DNA of 64,000 nt from Cercis canadensis (GCA_003255065.1 QAOA01002905.1:1-64000); one strand, 5' to 3'. Numbered from the stretch's first letter, positions 45,035 to 59,705 are shown. The notes: generated by a model from the sequence alone, not told the origin. Program-made: numbers and translations.

Positions 45035-48000
45035 ATCATGAACGTTAATTCTTCAAATTTTCTTTAAAATTTGTTGACCTTATTAATTGTTTCTATATTC
45101 AATTTGCATATAACTAATAGTTTTTTCAGAAAACCAAAAAAGAAAAAAAGAAAGTAAATCATCTGGGTGAGCAGCTATGGTTTACAAAAAAATTATTTGA
45201 TTCAAAATTCTATGCCCTTACGTTCCGGAAACATAAAAGTAAATTTTAGTAGGTGTAGTACCAATTTGAATACAGATTTGTTTATGGGCAAAGATTGTCG
45301 TAATTTAAATGGATTTATTGAAAGTCTAATCTATGTATAATAGTTAAAAGCAAAGTCAAATTTGATTCAGAATAAACTTTGAAATTGAGGACACGTTGCA
45401 ATAACTAACTCGTGTTATGACTTACGGTTACAGAAAACTTAGTATTTTATTTAGATATTATTATTAGGGAAGACCAAGAAAAGAAGTGAGATCATCAAAA
45501 TAGTGAACTTAATTGGTCTACAGAAAAGTATATTCTCAGATGTCACTCTAATTAGAATATATATTTCGGCGTAATTGTTTTTGTGAATTAGTTATAGTTG
45601 ACTAGTTCTACGTGCCTAAACAATATAATCCTAAAACATTTAGTTAATATCTATTATATGGTACCATTTCTTGACATGGACATCATTACATAAAATAATA
45701 AAAGTCAAAATTTGAAATTTAATTGTTTTTGGTTTTCCTGCTTTTTCTTGTTGAAAGTTCCATCTCCACAATGACTAATAACATACATTAATTAAGTCAT
45801 TAGGTCATTAGGTGTAGTCTAATGAAAAGAAATTTAGGTAGTTAATACTTAATAGAAAGTTATGGATTTATGTTAAAAAAAAATTGTGGTTAGTTTTAAA
45901 GAATTGCAGTCCTACGCCCCCATTTGTCTAGTAATTATTATTACTATTATATTGAAGCTGCTAGTACACTTCAAATAATATGAATGTTTGCCAATGCGGG
46001 TTAACTTAGTTGGTCAAAGGAATTTGATTTAAGGCTTAGTACCTTTTAGGAGCTGAGTTCAAGTTCCCATGTGATAAAAAATCCTTTTTGGTGGGCAACC
46101 CTCATCAGGTGATCCCCTCGCGCTTAGGAGTTCGTTGAGTAGCCTCATCTATAAGCCAAAAAAAGTGCCTTGGAGGTAATCTTTTGAGTGAGCCTCTATC
46201 TGTCCCTTCGTGGGATCTTAGATTTTCTCTTTAACATACCCTAAATGTTGAGCTTGACCAAGCAGTGGTGGGAACGTTTGGTGCCATTGGCTGGGTTTAA
46301 CTCCGAAGCCCATTGAAGGGCCTGAATATGTATATTATAGAATTTGAGGCTCAATTTTATAGGAGATCTATGAATTCTAATATATTATTTTCTTTTTACT
46401 TGTGTTAATTTGTTTTAGATTTTTTTAACATTAAATAAATAGACTTAAATTTTTTTAGTTAGCAATAAAAGAATGTGAATTTAAATTTGGAACCTTAATT
46501 TTTTTAAGAGATGTCTGAACAGTTTTATTAATTTATCTTTACATCTTTGTTTACTCCTAAATTTGATTTGACATGAATTTTAATCTATATTGTCAATAAA
46601 TGTGATATATTAATTAATTTCTGGAGTTAATAAGGATTAAATTAAAACGAGAAGCAAACCAGATTGAGTAACATAGTAACCATATACTTTTTTTTTTTTG
46701 GAACAATATTCAAGTAAAATGGTGAAAACATATTTTTGGTTTACACGAAGAGTATTNATAATAAAATTCAAAATTTAATTTCTTTTTGTTTTCCTCCTTT
46801 TTCTTGTTGAAAGTTCCATCTCCACATCGACTAATAACATACATTAATTAAGTTATTAGTTGTAATCTAGTGAAAAGAAATTTAGGTAGTTAATACTTAA
46901 TGGAAGGTTATGGGTTTATGTTAAAAAATTAGTTTTCCTATTAATGCTGGCTAAATATCCCTCTAGCTATGGTATGTGCCCAAGTATAAGTCATAATCTA
47001 TATACTATATTACATTAAGTTTTTAGAAAAGTCTAGAAATTATTCAAACGCATGCTTCCAAATAGAAGTAAAGTCAGAAAAGACTAGCCACAACTAACTA
47101 GTACTTCACTTATTTATTAAATATTGAAGGAGACAAATTAAGACGATGCATGGATGTGTTGTGATCATGTGATATGTCCTTAAACACTAAGTTATGATGA
47201 TGATGAAAGTCCTACACATCTGAATAATTAAAACGGATGTAAAATTTGGTTGCTTTCTATTCATAAAATAAAGTTTAGAAAAATAAGGGAAATAGTTGTT
47301 CTCTTCTACATTATTGACTGTTCCGAAATTTGATAGTCCTTAAATGCTAAATTATTATTCGTACAGTATATCATATGATATTGTTCCGTGAATGAACATC
47401 TCAATGTGGTTTGAAGAGTGAAAGTTTGAACGGGGTGCTATGCTACACATGCTGATAGTGACTTTTATGTGTTTTTTCAGTTTTTGCAGCTTTTTTTTTG
47501 CCTAAAATACAAGTTGAGTAACGGGCTGTTGACAACTTCTCTTAATTATGAAAGGGGAACAAAACTTTTTCCAGCTGCCCAGTGCATACACTACTATCTC
47601 TCCCATGGTCAGAAAAGTCATAAGAGACCATTAACGTCCAGATTTATCCATGTGTCTAAATTCTTCTGCTTCCTCCATCTATCCGTTAGCTCAACTCTCT
47701 CTCTCTCTCTGTGTTCTGCAACTCCTCCGCCATTGAAGAGGAGAAAAAGGAAAAAAAGAAAAAAAAGCCTCAGAAAATTAAAAAAGAAATAAAATTATTA
47801 ATTGTTTAAAATAAACTTTTTAATTATGAACGTTAATTCTTCAAATTTTCTTTAAAATATGTTGACCTTATTAATTGTTTCTATATTCAATTTGCATATA
47901 ACTAATAGTTTTTTCAGAAAACCAAAAAAGAAAAAACGAAAGTAAATCATCTGGGTGAGCAGCTATGGTTTACAAAAAAAATTCTTTGATTCAAAATTCT

Positions 48001-48912
48001 ATGCCCTTACGTTCCGGAAACATAAAAGTAAATTTTAGTAGGTGTAGTACCAATTTGAATACAGATTTGTTTATGGGCAAAGATTGTCGTAATCTAAATG
48101 GATTTAGTGAAAGTCTAATCTATGAATAATAGTTAAAAGCAACGTCAATTTTGATTCAGAATAAACTTTGAAATTGAGGACACGTTGCAACTAACTCGTG
48201 CTTTGACTTACGGTTACAGAAAACTTAGTGTTTTATTTAGATATTACTATTAGGGAAGACCAAGAAAAGAAGTGAGATCATCAAAATAGTGAACTTAATT
48301 GGTCTACAGAACAGTATACTCTCAGATGTCACTCTAATTAGAATATATATTTCGGCGTAATTGCATTTGTGAATTAGTTATAGTTAACTAGTTCTACGTG
48401 CCTAAACAATATAATCCTTGAACCTTTAGTTAATATCTATTATATGGTACCATTTCTTGACATGGACATCATTACATAAAATAATAAAAGTCAAAATTTG
48501 AAATTTAATTTTTTTTTGGTTTTCCTGCTTTTTCTTGTTGAAAGTTCCATCTCCACAATGACTTATAACATACATTAATTAGGTTATTAGGTGTAGTCTA
48601 GTGAAAAGAAATTTAGGTAGTTAATACTTAATAGAAGGTTATGGATTTATGTTAAAAAAAAATTGTGGTTAGTTTTAAAGAATTGCAGTCCTACGCCGCC
48701 ATTTCCGTAGTAATTATTATTACTATTATATTGAGGCTGCTAGTACACTTCAAATAATATTAATGTCTGCCAACGCAGGTTAGCTCAGTTAGTCAAAAGA
48801 ATCCGATTTAATGCTTAGTATCTTTCAGGTGCTGAGTTCAAGTTTTCATGTGATCAAAAATCCTTTTTGACAGGCAATCCTCGTCAGGGTGATCCCTTGC
48901 ACCTAGTGGTAA
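45035..48912. repeat. Local direct duplication (45,035-46,222 and 47,822-48,912)
   Basis: Two ~1.1-kb copies begin ATGAACGTTAATTCTTC and proceed through TTACGTTCCGG, CACGTTGCAA, ATATATTTCGGCGTAATTG and a SINE head. The intervening 46,223-47,821 includes sequence matching 16,710-17,230 and 19,660-19,700 of unit 1, a single N (46,757) and a CT-rich tract at 47,690-47,710. No gene is seen; the frame at 47,469-47,792 is low-complexity at its end and has no recognisable domain. Confidence 0.65.
45996..46220 (+). mobile_element. SINE copy (truncated)
   Basis: Starts GCGGGTTAACTTAGTTGG and has the B-box-like GAGTTCAAGTTCC. Runs to CTTCGTGGGATC and is then cut off at non-SINE sequence. Confidence 0.65.
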
Positions 48913-49175
48913 AGATTTTACAAAAGTCTATAAATTATTCAACCCATGCTTCCACGTAGCAGTAAAGTCAGAAAACATTAAAACTAACTAGTACTTGACT
49001 TATTTATTAAATATTGAAGGAGACNTGTCTGCCAACACAGGTTAGCTCAGTTGGTTAAAGGAATCCAATTTAATCCTTAGTACCTTTCAGGTGCTGAGTT
49101 CAAGTTCTCATGTGATCAAAAATTCTTTTTGGTGGGCAATCCTCATCAGGGTGATCCCCTTGCGCCTAGTGGTAA
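48772..49175 (+). mobile_element. Two short SINE heads flanking a single N
   Basis: 48,772-48,910 and 49,027-49,170 each contain an A box (GGTTAGCTCAGTTRGT), a B box (GAGTTCAAGTT) and TGATCCC(C)TTGCRCCTAG. Both are followed by the same GTGGTAAAGATTTTAC sequence. The N at 49,025 makes a contig-overlap artefact likely. Confidence 0.6.
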
Positions 49176-49289
49176 AGATTTTACAAAAGTCTATAAATTA
49201 TTCAACCCATGCTTCCACATAGCAGTAAAGTTAGAAAACATTAAAACTAACTAGTACTTGACTTATTTATTGAATATTGAAGGAGACAA

Positions 49290-51670
49290 ATTAAGACGAT
49301 GGATCTGTTGTGATCATGTGATTATATATGAAAATTAATGTCAATAAATATTTGTAATTAAGAAAATCAAGAAAATTTAGAAAGATTCATGAGAGTGTAA
49401 CTTTTCTGGGCTGGTCATCTTTCTACGCTGGCTTTGGTGAAAGTCCCATACATGTGGACAAAAAAATCGAATATAAAAGTTGGTTGGCATTTTCTATTCA
49501 AAAAAAAAGATATAGAAAAACAAGGGAGATAATTTTTTTTCCTACTATATTTTTTAATCCGAAACTTACTGATAGTGTCCTTAAACACTAAGTTATGATG
49601 ATGATGAAAGTCCTACACATCTGAATAATTAAAACGAATGTAAAATTTGGTTGTTTTCTATTCATAAAATAAAGTTAAAAAAAAAAGGGAAATAGTTTTT
49701 CTCTTCTACATTATTGACCGTTCCGAAATTTGATAGTCCTTAAATGCTAAATTATTATTCGTATAGTATATCATATGATATTGTTTCGTGAATGAACTAT
49801 CTAAATGTGATTTGAAGAGTGAAATTTTGGTAGTTAATTAATACTTAATAATGGGATATATCTTGTAAACAAAGAAAATATATTTAACGGCCTTTCATTC
49901 TCGCCGTACATGGTTTTAAAGAATTGCAGTCCTACGCCGCCATTGCTCTTGTAAGAATTGCCTTCGGAGACCTAAATAAGCAGCTATTTATTTGATTCCG
50001 AAAATTTCACTTGGTTTACTGAAATGAACTGAACTATCAGAAATGGTTCATGTGAAGCCAGAGCTTCTGCCACTGTAACAGCTACACCATGCACTATATA
50101 TTATCCATAAAGATTCATGCTATATATTACTCCTTTACCTGATTTAGGGTCATAATATATGCTGCATCAGTATTTTCAGTTACCTGCTAGAGGTAGTTGC
50201 CAAAGAGAAGCAGATGCAAACTGCCCCATAAACTCAAAATTTTCAATGCAGAAACCTTCTGAATTTCTTCATGATAATCACTACGTATGTAAACTGACAA
50301 TTTTTTGGGGTAGCGGTATAGTTCAGAATTAGAAAGTAGCCTACCTTATGGTCCTCCTTACTAAGAGTGGTTTATGTTACATAAAAGCCTTCATCAAGAA
50401 AAAAGCTGCTAGCAACTTCATAGACATTCCATTGATCAGAACTAAAAGTGAAGCAAAGGAAGAAAGAAAGCAACAAAAAGGTTCTAGAGAAGAAGTGAAC
50501 AGAGGAGGGATGAAATAGATAGTGGAGGGAGGACTTCAGTTCAGGTGGGAATTGTGTGATTACATTCGAAAAGGATTAGTCACCATCTTGAAAGACTATA
50601 GTTACTTTGGAAACATATACCAAATTGAATGTTGAGAGGAGGAAATGCAAGGCTTTAGGAGAAGAAATGCTTAATATGCTTAATGTAATTGATAATTTTA
50701 TTTTTGAAAAATACTAAATTAATGCAGAACATTTGGCAGTTATGAAATGCTAAATGTCAAAAGTAATATGAGAAAAATAGTTTCTAAAAAAGGAATATTT
50801 TGCCATGTGTAAAAAAAATTTTAATTTTAGATAAATTTTGAATGAGATACGTGACAGGACTTTTTACCTATAATTTTTGCTTTATAATATTTATTTATAG
50901 CTTTATAGATTTATAGATGACCCAAATGGATGCAACAGCCAACAGTAGAATATTGAACGAGTAAGATGGCATATAATCCAATCAAAGCCGCATATTGCCT
51001 AAGAAGTAGGAAGGCACATGGGGAAGATAATTAAATTTCTTGACTTAGATTGGCTTAGAGAAAGCAAAGAAATCTGATTACAGTATCAAAGTAGGATACA
51101 TCTTTTTAATCAAGCATATTCCTTCTCTGTTTTGGTGAATGGCAGGCACAGAAGTTTGAGCAAAACATTTTTGTAAACTACCCAATGCACTCATCACTAA
51201 TTTACACAAAGCAGCTAATTATGAGACACTGCTCTTTATTTGTAGAAATAGTCACACAACATTATCACCCGTATATAAATGTTTTGAGCACTGTCGTCAA
51301 AATTGATTAGTGATTTAAATGGTTGAGAGTTATTAGGAGGGACATTACAATTATATTAACACATGAAGGGAATAATATGGTCAAATTGAAATATCAAATG
51401 AAGTTTACAACTGTACCAATAGATTATAAATAAAGTGCAATTGAACCGAAAATTCTTAAAAGTATAATTCATAATAACACATGGCACAAGATGAGTGAGT
51501 GCAAGAGTGAAATAAAAGAAATATTTATGATAGAATAACAGTACTTTTATTTTATTATTAGAATAGATAACACTCACCGTACAGGGTCTATCAATTCCCA
51601 CAACTTTTTAATACATTTTATTGGCCATAATCAATTATTGGAAATGCTCAATATGTAACTTAAAAGTAAA
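49290..51670. other. Intergenic DNA downstream of OMT-D
   Basis: No gene is seen. About 49,560-49,840 repeats 47,175-47,420. About 49,960-50,870 is single-copy in this window, with no frame of note. From about 50,872 the sequence aligns with 20,020 onward near OMT-C. The minus-strand frame at 51,356-51,601 shows no domain. Confidence 0.5.
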
Positions 51671-53757
51671 TCATTTGTAAAACTCCATGACTCCTAAGAT
51701 GGACAAAGGATGACAAGCAACATGAAATCGAGAAAATCCAGATCTTTTGCATAAGGTCTCGAATTCCTTCTCAGTTCTTTCCATTCCACCACCTTGGGTG
51801 AACATAACATTGTCGAAAACGGAAACATACTTAGCAGTAGTGGTTAACTCTGGTTCTTCTCCCTTTATCAAGTCTATAACAATGACCTTTCCACCTTTCT
51901 TCAACGCTTGGTGGCAATTGCTCAAAATTTGTAGACATTTTTCATCTGACCAATTATGAGTCGTACCCTACAACAGTGTAGCCAAAATGCATGATGTTTA
52001 GTATCCTAGAGTATGTAAATTAATTAAGGAAGTAGTGTTTGTGCCGTAGATGTTAACTAACTGACCTTTAACAATATAGCATCTCCTTCAGGAACTTCTT
52101 CGAACATGTCCCCTCCAACAAACTTTATTCCTTCAAAATATAAAGTTTTTCGTTAGAGCAGTCTCTCAGGACTCATTTGTCTACCTTTTCAAAGTTGTTA
52201 ACATCCCCATGAATAACAGTCCCCATTTATTTGTTATTTAACGTACAAAATTGGAAAGGAAGAAAGAGCACCAGATTGGAGAGATCAATAGCTCAAGTTA
52301 GGACCAAATAAATACAAAAAATAAACTGTCTCTTTTGTAGTTTAATTAACAGATAAGAAGTTACAGAAGCCACGAGGTATATATATTATGGTGGTAAGAG
52401 ATTGAGTATAGTTTGCAAAAAAGTCGTGAGTTTGAACATTTTTTATGTCATATAACAAAAGAAAAAGAAAAGGAGTTATAGTCATTTTATTACCCAAAAA
52501 AAGATGATCTATAAGTGTTAGATATAAAACTATTCATACATATTTATCTAACAGTTTAAGTTTTTGGGAAAGTCGACTCTTAACATGGTATCAGAGCTTT
52601 TTTAACCAAACGGTCAAGAGATTGAATTTTTCCGCCTCCAGTTTCTTAATTAAATTGAAATTTCAACACATGGTGACGTATTAGATATAAAGCTATTAAT
52701 GAATCTTCATCTAATAGCTTAAAGTTGAGTTGAATTATTTTTAACAAGTATTGAAATTAGGATACTTTAGCAGAAACCAAATATAAATTGATAAATTAGT
52801 TTGTGTATTTCATATAAATTTTATATTTCAAAGAAGATAGCTATGAGCGAAATATTCAAGTAATGAAACTGCTAGGAAGTCATGTGAGAAATATACCTGG
52901 ACAGGGTGGAGCAACCTGTATCACTCGAGGTAAATCAAAATTAATACCCTTTATGAAAGGGTACTTGGAGATAATCATCTTAAGACATTGCCCGATACCA
53001 CCAGCCACATCGACAAGTGTTGATATTCCCTCAAAGCCTGTGTATACTAGAAGAATCTTCTTCATATGTAAAGCAGAGATTTCCGCCATTGCTCTATGGA
53101 ATGAATGTTCCAGTGTTGGATCCGTTTCGTGGTATTGGTACGCAGGCTTCCCATGAACTATCTTGCTTAGGTCATCACTTGCATAAAAAATTATCTCCTT
53201 GAAGTTCACACTAGAAAGTAGTAATTCACACAGTATCAAGACATAAGTCCAATGTTTTTGATTAATTAGTTAGTTAGTAACAATAATCAATAGCCATCTA
53301 AAGCACAAAATGTAGTTACTCACAACATTTCTCTCGTGTATGGATGGAAGGAGAAAAATGATATTATTGAAGCCCAAGAGGGGCCACCTTCATTGCTGAC
53401 ATAGTATTCACCAGCCGGAGCAAGTCCATAAAGTCTTTCAATGCTGCCATCTTCATTGGTGTGCGTAGAACAAGTAAGAACAGAGACAGTTACAAGCAAG
53501 CGCAGCATACGGTCGAGCCTCTGAGGTGTGCTTGCAGATAGGGTTGGAAGTTTGGAAGCAATTTCAGCTGCAGAAACATATCCACCTTTTGGGGTGGCTT
53601 GAGCAATGATGTCAAATAGGTTTAGCTCAGTGGCAGCCCTCAACACCGCACCATTTATCTGACCAGAAGATATTAGCATGGCGTGAAGGGAAGCATCATA
53701 CTCATTTTCTTTCTTAAGGAGGGTTTTCACATGTTCACCATTCTCTGTGGCACTCAT
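51671..53757 (-). CDS. OMT-D: intact COMT/chalcone-OMT-like O-methyltransferase, 369 aa
   Basis: Exons on the minus strand are 53,757-53,324 (434 nt), 53,210-52,897 (314), 52,130-52,066 (65) and 51,967-51,671 (297), giving 370 codons with stop. The start is the ATG of MSATENGEHVK; the frame extends upstream only through non-ATG codons. The N-terminus is 15 residues longer than in B. The dimerisation domain covers about 20-120. The SAM loop is LVDVAGGIGQ (about 210-219), with Ala for the usual Gly. KFVGGDMF in exon 3 and the catalytic His in GTTHNWSDEKC (about 275) are intact, as are the acidic motifs ([17 protein letters not shown]) and the GVMEFYK terminus. Junctions use GT/AG. Intron 2 (766 bp) holds a TRIM. 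It is the only live member of the C/D lineage here. By family, a SAM-dependent phenol O-methyltransferase; substrate not inferable. Confidence 0.9.
52516..52746 (+). mobile_element. TRIM-like mini-retroelement in intron 2 of OMT-D
   Basis: LTR-like repeats lie at 52,516-52,585 and 52,679-52,746. The left one is directly followed by a perfect tRNA-iMet primer-binding site, TGGTATCAGAGC (52,586-52,597). It is orthologous to 21,648-21,880, so the insertion predates the C/D duplication. Confidence 0.78.
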
Positions 53758-53846
53758 TTTCGCTTCTTTCAATTAGTGTGACCTCCTTTTTCCTCTCTAG
53801 TTTGTTTTAGTAATGTTTATGCAACTTAGGGTTTGACGTAGAGTGG

Positions 53847-53854
53847 TATATATA
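53847..53854 (-). promoter_or_regulatory. TATA box of OMT-D
   Basis: TATATATA, about 90 bp upstream of the ATG at 53,757. Confidence 0.6.
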
Positions 53855-53986
53855 GGCATAAGAGACTCTTGTTCAGTAAGCAATGATAAATTTAGAAACA
53901 ACTCAATGGAAAACAAACTATAATAATAGAAAGCTAAACTAAAAAAATGTGAAAATCTCAAAATTAGAGAGTAATAATATGCATCC

Positions 53987-53991
53987 GTCAA
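53987..53991. other. Empty target site (GTCAA) of the OMT-C promoter LTR
   Basis: ATGCATCCGTCAAAATATGC reads through here without the 2.2-kb insert present at 23,126-25,366. Confidence 0.9.
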
Positions 53992-55558
53992 AATATGCAG
54001 TAGCACGTGGTTGACAAAATAAAGGTGTGTCCGTCAAATCATGGACTAATATGTCTCTTAACGAATCATTTCCACAAGGGATTTACGATTTTCCTTTAAA
54101 TGAAGTCATTCTTCAAAATTTCTTGTGTTTGAAAGAAAGCTACGTTTATCTAATTGATTGACCTTGGTGACAGTGCGTTTCCAAGTTTGTCAATTTTCTG
54201 TTCAAATGTATATCGGTTAGAAATTGAGGATGCTGCCAATTTGTGGGAATGGTAGTTAGTCAAGGGTTTGCAATAAACTTTTATGTTTTGACTCCTTAGT
54301 CAATATTATCTGTGTGATGTAAAAGGCGCAAATGTCTTGTTGATTTCATAATGAGCTTGATTGTTTCTATATTCTAATTCATAATAAGTAAAGTTTTAAA
54401 TGAGTGGTATCGCAACGTCTCTTTTGGAGCGCGATGTGGAGTGGCAAAACCCCCACGAGAAGAATAAAAGATAGGGTGTATGATATGCAAGAAAAAGAAT
54501 GGAGTCGCCACCAATCGTTTTATTCCATTTTTAAACAAATGGAATTGTGTAATTGGGCACCTAAAAAAAAAAAAGAAAAGGTCTGCATTTTCAGAGTTTA
54601 GATTTGAGGGTTTATTACGTGTAGGGAAGATACTAGCACCCTACAATCCCCGTTCTTAGAATGGTTATCAATTTAATCACTTATTATCTTTTTAATGAAT
54701 TAAATCGGTCATAACATTATATTTTAAAATAAATTAAAGTTTCATTAGACCCTGCCAATACTTCTGGCAACACCTAAATGATGTTTCAAGACTATTAGGT
54801 AGAGTTCATGATTGTCATTGCAATCCTCCTCCAATTTATTCCGCCATAAGCAAATTTTAACATTTTTATTATCTAAGTAATAATTAGCAAATGTACGAAA
54901 AATACAATTTATCATGCATGTCAAAAAAAATAAGTTTGAGATTTGTGGCAAAATATTTTCTTATTGGATGTCTTTCTTTGAGTCCACTAGCACATCTAGA
55001 AAGACTAAAGTGACACTCTTCACCTCCGGAATGTCAAGGAACTGTCATCATCACAACTATTCTTAACTATTCCCTCGTCGGTACCTTTTGACCCACATTA
55101 GAGTAATTGAAACCAAAATATTATATTTAGAAAAGATTCTTTTTTTGAAAAACTTATGCATCGAAAAATATTTTTATCAGGGATTAGCCTCAAGCCCCAC
55201 CAGTACCTCTGGCAAAACTAGATGATCCCTTTACATTCGGAATATCAAAATATCGTCATCATCATGACTAAGTTTAATTATTCCCTCGTCAATAATCTTA
55301 TTCTAACATAAGCAAAGATAATAAAAAAAATGTAACGAGATGAATTACAATGTAGCAAATAAATGTTAGAAAAATAGTAATAAAAAAAATAAAAGCGATA
55401 TTGGAAATTTCATTGGCCATATTAGTACTTTAGTATAACCAATAAATTTATTCCTCACCTAAGGAACATTAGAAAAAGTTATCAACACAATTATTTCCTA
55501 ATTTAATCCGTCGTTTGGGTTTTATTACTTTATTTACTTTATTTTCAAAAAGAAAGGT

Positions 55559-57035
55559 TGATAAGTCGGTTTTATACCACTTATCCTATATTTAGCTACC
55601 TTGTTAATTATTTGTTCTAGGGTATTTTAAGTTTGGTTCTTATGAATTAATGCTTCTTTTACAGGTTTTCACTTTAGAAGTTTTTGAAAGTCACTTTGGT
55701 GTTTTTTGGTGTAAAAAAGAATAAGTTTTGGTGAATTTGGGATGAAGGCAGCAACTTGGGTGCTACAGCCCCCAGTCTGGGCACCGCAGCCCCTTTCAGG
55801 CAAAAACTCGTAGGCTGCAACACCCTCAAGGCAGAGAATCGGAGGTTGCAGCGCCCAAACCCGATGCTATAGCCCCCCGACGGTCAACTCAGGATTTGAC
55901 TTCTAAACTTCCTATTTTCATTAGGACTTATATTTTATTTTAATTCATTTTTGTTTTAAACTTCCTAGGACCTATAANGGGCACCGCAGCCCCTTTCAAG
56001 CAAAAACTCGTAGGCTGCAACACCCTCAAGGCAGAGAATCGGAGGTTGCAGCGCCCAAACCCGATGCTATAGCCCCCCGACGGTCAACTCAGGATTTGAC
56101 TTCTAAACTTCCTATTTTCATTAGGACTTATATTTTATTTTAATTCATTTTTGTTTTAAACTTCCTAGGACCTATAAATAGGATTTTTAAAGACTAAATT
56201 AGACTTCCACACGTTTTTACACAAGAGGCAAGAAGAGAACGGAGATCAAGCTTGAAGATTTGGATTTCATCATTGATTTTCAAAGTCCAAAAGTTTCTTT
56301 GACCTTTTTCTCTTGTACTTATGTCTAATTTCTGTGTAATCATGATTTCTTTCATAGTTATGAACTATATTCCCTTCTAGGGCTATGATGTAGTCTAGCC
56401 AGGAAGATTTGTGATTTTCTATTCCTTTAATTCAAGAACTCTTTTATTAATTGTCTTCTTCTTCTTAATTCTTCATGCTTCTAATTGTTTGATCACCAAT
56501 TAGTTAATTAGATAATTACAATGAGACTAGGAGTAATCTGTAATTAAAGATCATAGGGATTAAGAACATAGATTCCATAAGGGATAGAAATATACCTTTA
56601 TGATTTATGTAGCTTTTAAAGAGAACCATAGAATTAATTGAATTTCCAAATTATTCACAATTCACATAGGAATATAGTAGGTTCATAATTTGGAAATACA
56701 TTTGTTTGACATTGGGAAAGTCTAATAAATAAATTAGGGTTCTTGGCTAGCAATTAGGAAGATTGTTCTTGGTTAATGAATTAGGAATAGCAAATCGAAA
56801 TAGCTATGGTGAAATCAAAAGCTCTAGATATTTTCCATCCATTTTTCTACTCGTCACTGATTTAGTATTTTTGTCCCTAGATTATCACTTATATTCACTC
56901 ATTGATTCTTTAGATAAAATTAGAATACACTTAATTTTGATACTTATTAGCCACAGTCTCCGTGAAACAATACCTTACTCTTATTTTGTTAGTTGAAAAC
57001 GATAACGTACACTTGTGTTAGAGTTTTACACAACA
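55559..57035 (+). mobile_element. Probable nested solo LTR, copy 2
   Basis: Counterpart of 26,963-28,354 with TSD AAGGT (55,554-55,558) / AAGGC (57,036-57,040). Includes a ~200-bp N-flanked duplication (55,779-55,978 and 55,980-56,177). Confidence 0.65.
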
Positions 57036-59399
57036 AAGGCCAAGTATAATATGGAGTATATAAAATAGCTGAGATAAAATGATAATATTTTTTTTAAAAT
57101 ATGATAAATAAGAACAATTATAAAATTAATGAATAAGCTAATTTGAACCAAAAGTGAAACAAGTATCCTAAGTACATAAGTCCGAACTAAGAAAAAATAA
57201 GCCAAATACCAAAAAGAAGTCATCTACATCCCAAATTCAACTTAAAAGAAAATTAAACAAACACAGATGTGGGCCATGCTGAAATCAAAAGTAAATAAAA
57301 ATCTAACAGCAAAATAATAGGGACCCAAAGAGCAAAAATTTGTGGGCCCAAATAGTGAGTCTAGTCCAACAAGGTAAAAGACCCAACATCCCAATTCAAA
57401 AAGAAAAAGGAAACAAAGAATAAATTAAAAATGCCTAAATGGTGTTCGGCCCAGCAACTCAATAACCAAAAAAATAAAATAAACACAACAACCCACACTA
57501 CCACCATAATGGGCAAAAGAAATAAGTAGATACAACAACAAAAAGCAACTTCAGTTCAAATAAGTTAGTTTTAATATGAGATAATAAAATATACAGGGAT
57601 TACATGTGTATGTCATACTATACTGATGTGACAAATACACATAATTTTTATATTTTATTTAATATAAAATTAATTTATCTTATTTTCTCAAACAGACTTA
57701 AAAATAATTAATTTGTACACATATCATTCACATATTGATTATTTTTATGTAGCATGATATACAATAAAATATCTAAAAAACCTCCTAAAATATAACTAAA
57801 CAAGACTCAAAGAAACGAAGCCCAAACAATTTGGCCTCATACAATAAATCCAAATAAACAACAAAATTAAAACCAACAAAATGCATTGATAAGAGGAAAA
57901 ATAGATGCATAAAGAGAGAGAAGTCATGCGTTACAGGGAGGAAAGAGAGACAAAGTGGCAGAGAAGTAAAATGCCTCCCCTGACCTCTCAGCTCTCGTCG
58001 CTTAATCCAAAGGGAAGGTATGGGTTTGAGTCTCTTTCTCTTGAAATCGGTGGCTAAGGTGTGAATTCCTCCCTGTCAACCTTAACTTTCTCTTAAAATT
58101 TCTCTATATTTCTCTTTGAATCTCGATTTTATCTCTCTAAAAATTCCTCACTCTGTAACTCAATTTAATCCTCTAGCTCAGTTGCTTTCTTTTTAACTGA
58201 GTTTCTATTGTGCTTTGCCTCTAATTTCATGCATAAGCCCTAAAAAAGTTTATGGGTTTTGTTCTATTTTTCTAAAAATGGTGGATTTAGGGGATTGACT
58301 CGGTAGAATAAACCTTGCCTCAGAATTAATTCTAGTTGGTAAAGGGAATTAGTTCTCTCTTTCTGTCTTTGGTATCTCTATTTTTTGTCTTTGTTTGTTT
58401 TTTAAAGGATGGGGGAATGGGAATGAGGTGAAGCCATCACCACCGGTGGCGTCACCCCTTCCCTGCTCTATTTTTTGGTGATTTTATTTTAAATTCCTTC
58501 TCTATACCTAGAAGCTAAATAGAAAGAGAATGATTCAATTGTGAGAAAATAAAACTTCTATGCAATAAGCAAGAATGTCAAAGCCAATTTAGCGCAAAGA
58601 AAATGTGAAAAAGAGCTAGAATTCATACCTGAGCTATTGTTAATCCGCTGTTTTGCTTTATACTTTGAGGATTTTTGCTTATCTGGCTCAGAACGGATGG
58701 GTATGCATATGTTTTCACTATGCCCTTTGTTGATACCCAAATTTGTACATGGATTATTTTTAGGATCATGGTCTTTGGAACCATATTTCTATGTGCTCAA
58801 TTGAAACATTTCAATACTACAAAATAAAGCAGATATAGCTAAAAATGATGAAATGCTAACAAAAATTACAAAAAATAATAATAACTTAAAAACATAAAAA
58901 ATTACAAAAAAAAAATATTATTATTATTATTAAAAATGAAGAATAATAAAAAGCAAAGAAGAAATAAATGATATTGCAGGTGATACACAATCTTTCTGCA
59001 ATGTAGTTTTGTGCTAGTCCCAACTCCTAGGCGACAATCCGGCTTTCCGCGAAATGTTATTCACCAGTTCGGCGCTACCCACCCTGCCATACCCCTTGCA
59101 GCTTGAAAATAGGAAAATCATATCAGTAAGTTAACAGTGCAACTTGCACAAAACTCCGACTATGAAAGCCTCACAAAAGAGAGGAAAATGGGGAAAGATA
59201 ATTGAAACTTTGAAGCAAAATAGAGAGAAATAAATAGAGAGAAATCAGAGATACAGAGAGTGATAGACAGGAAGACACATAGGGAGATAACCAAATTCTG
59301 AAACAAAATAAAGAGAAAAGAAACACAAACATACAACATACATTCGAAGAGACCGAGAGAAGCAATTCCGGGAAAGCAAAGAAATTCTAAAAAAAAGAA

Positions 59400-59705
59400 G
59401 CACACCACAATATAGCAAGCAGAGGGACTCCAAGCTCAAGTAGACACAACTTGTGGGAATCTCATTCACAGGTACACCACCAATGCTAATTTTCCCTTTC
59501 TTGCTTCATTCAGTATTTACACCCACAGACATAACACCTAACAACAGATATACAANAATATAGCAAGCAGAGGGACTCCAAGCTCAAGTAGACACAACTT
59601 GTGGGAATCTCATTCACAGGTACACCACCAATGCTAATTTTCCCTTTCTTGCTTCATTCAGTATTTACACCCACAGACATAACACCTAACAACAGATATA
59701 CAATA
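59400..59705. repeat. ~150-bp duplication around a single N
   Basis: AATATAGCAAGCAGAGGGAC... through ACAGATATACAA occurs before and after the N at 59,556. The unit-1 counterpart (30,850-31,000) has it once. Confidence 0.75.
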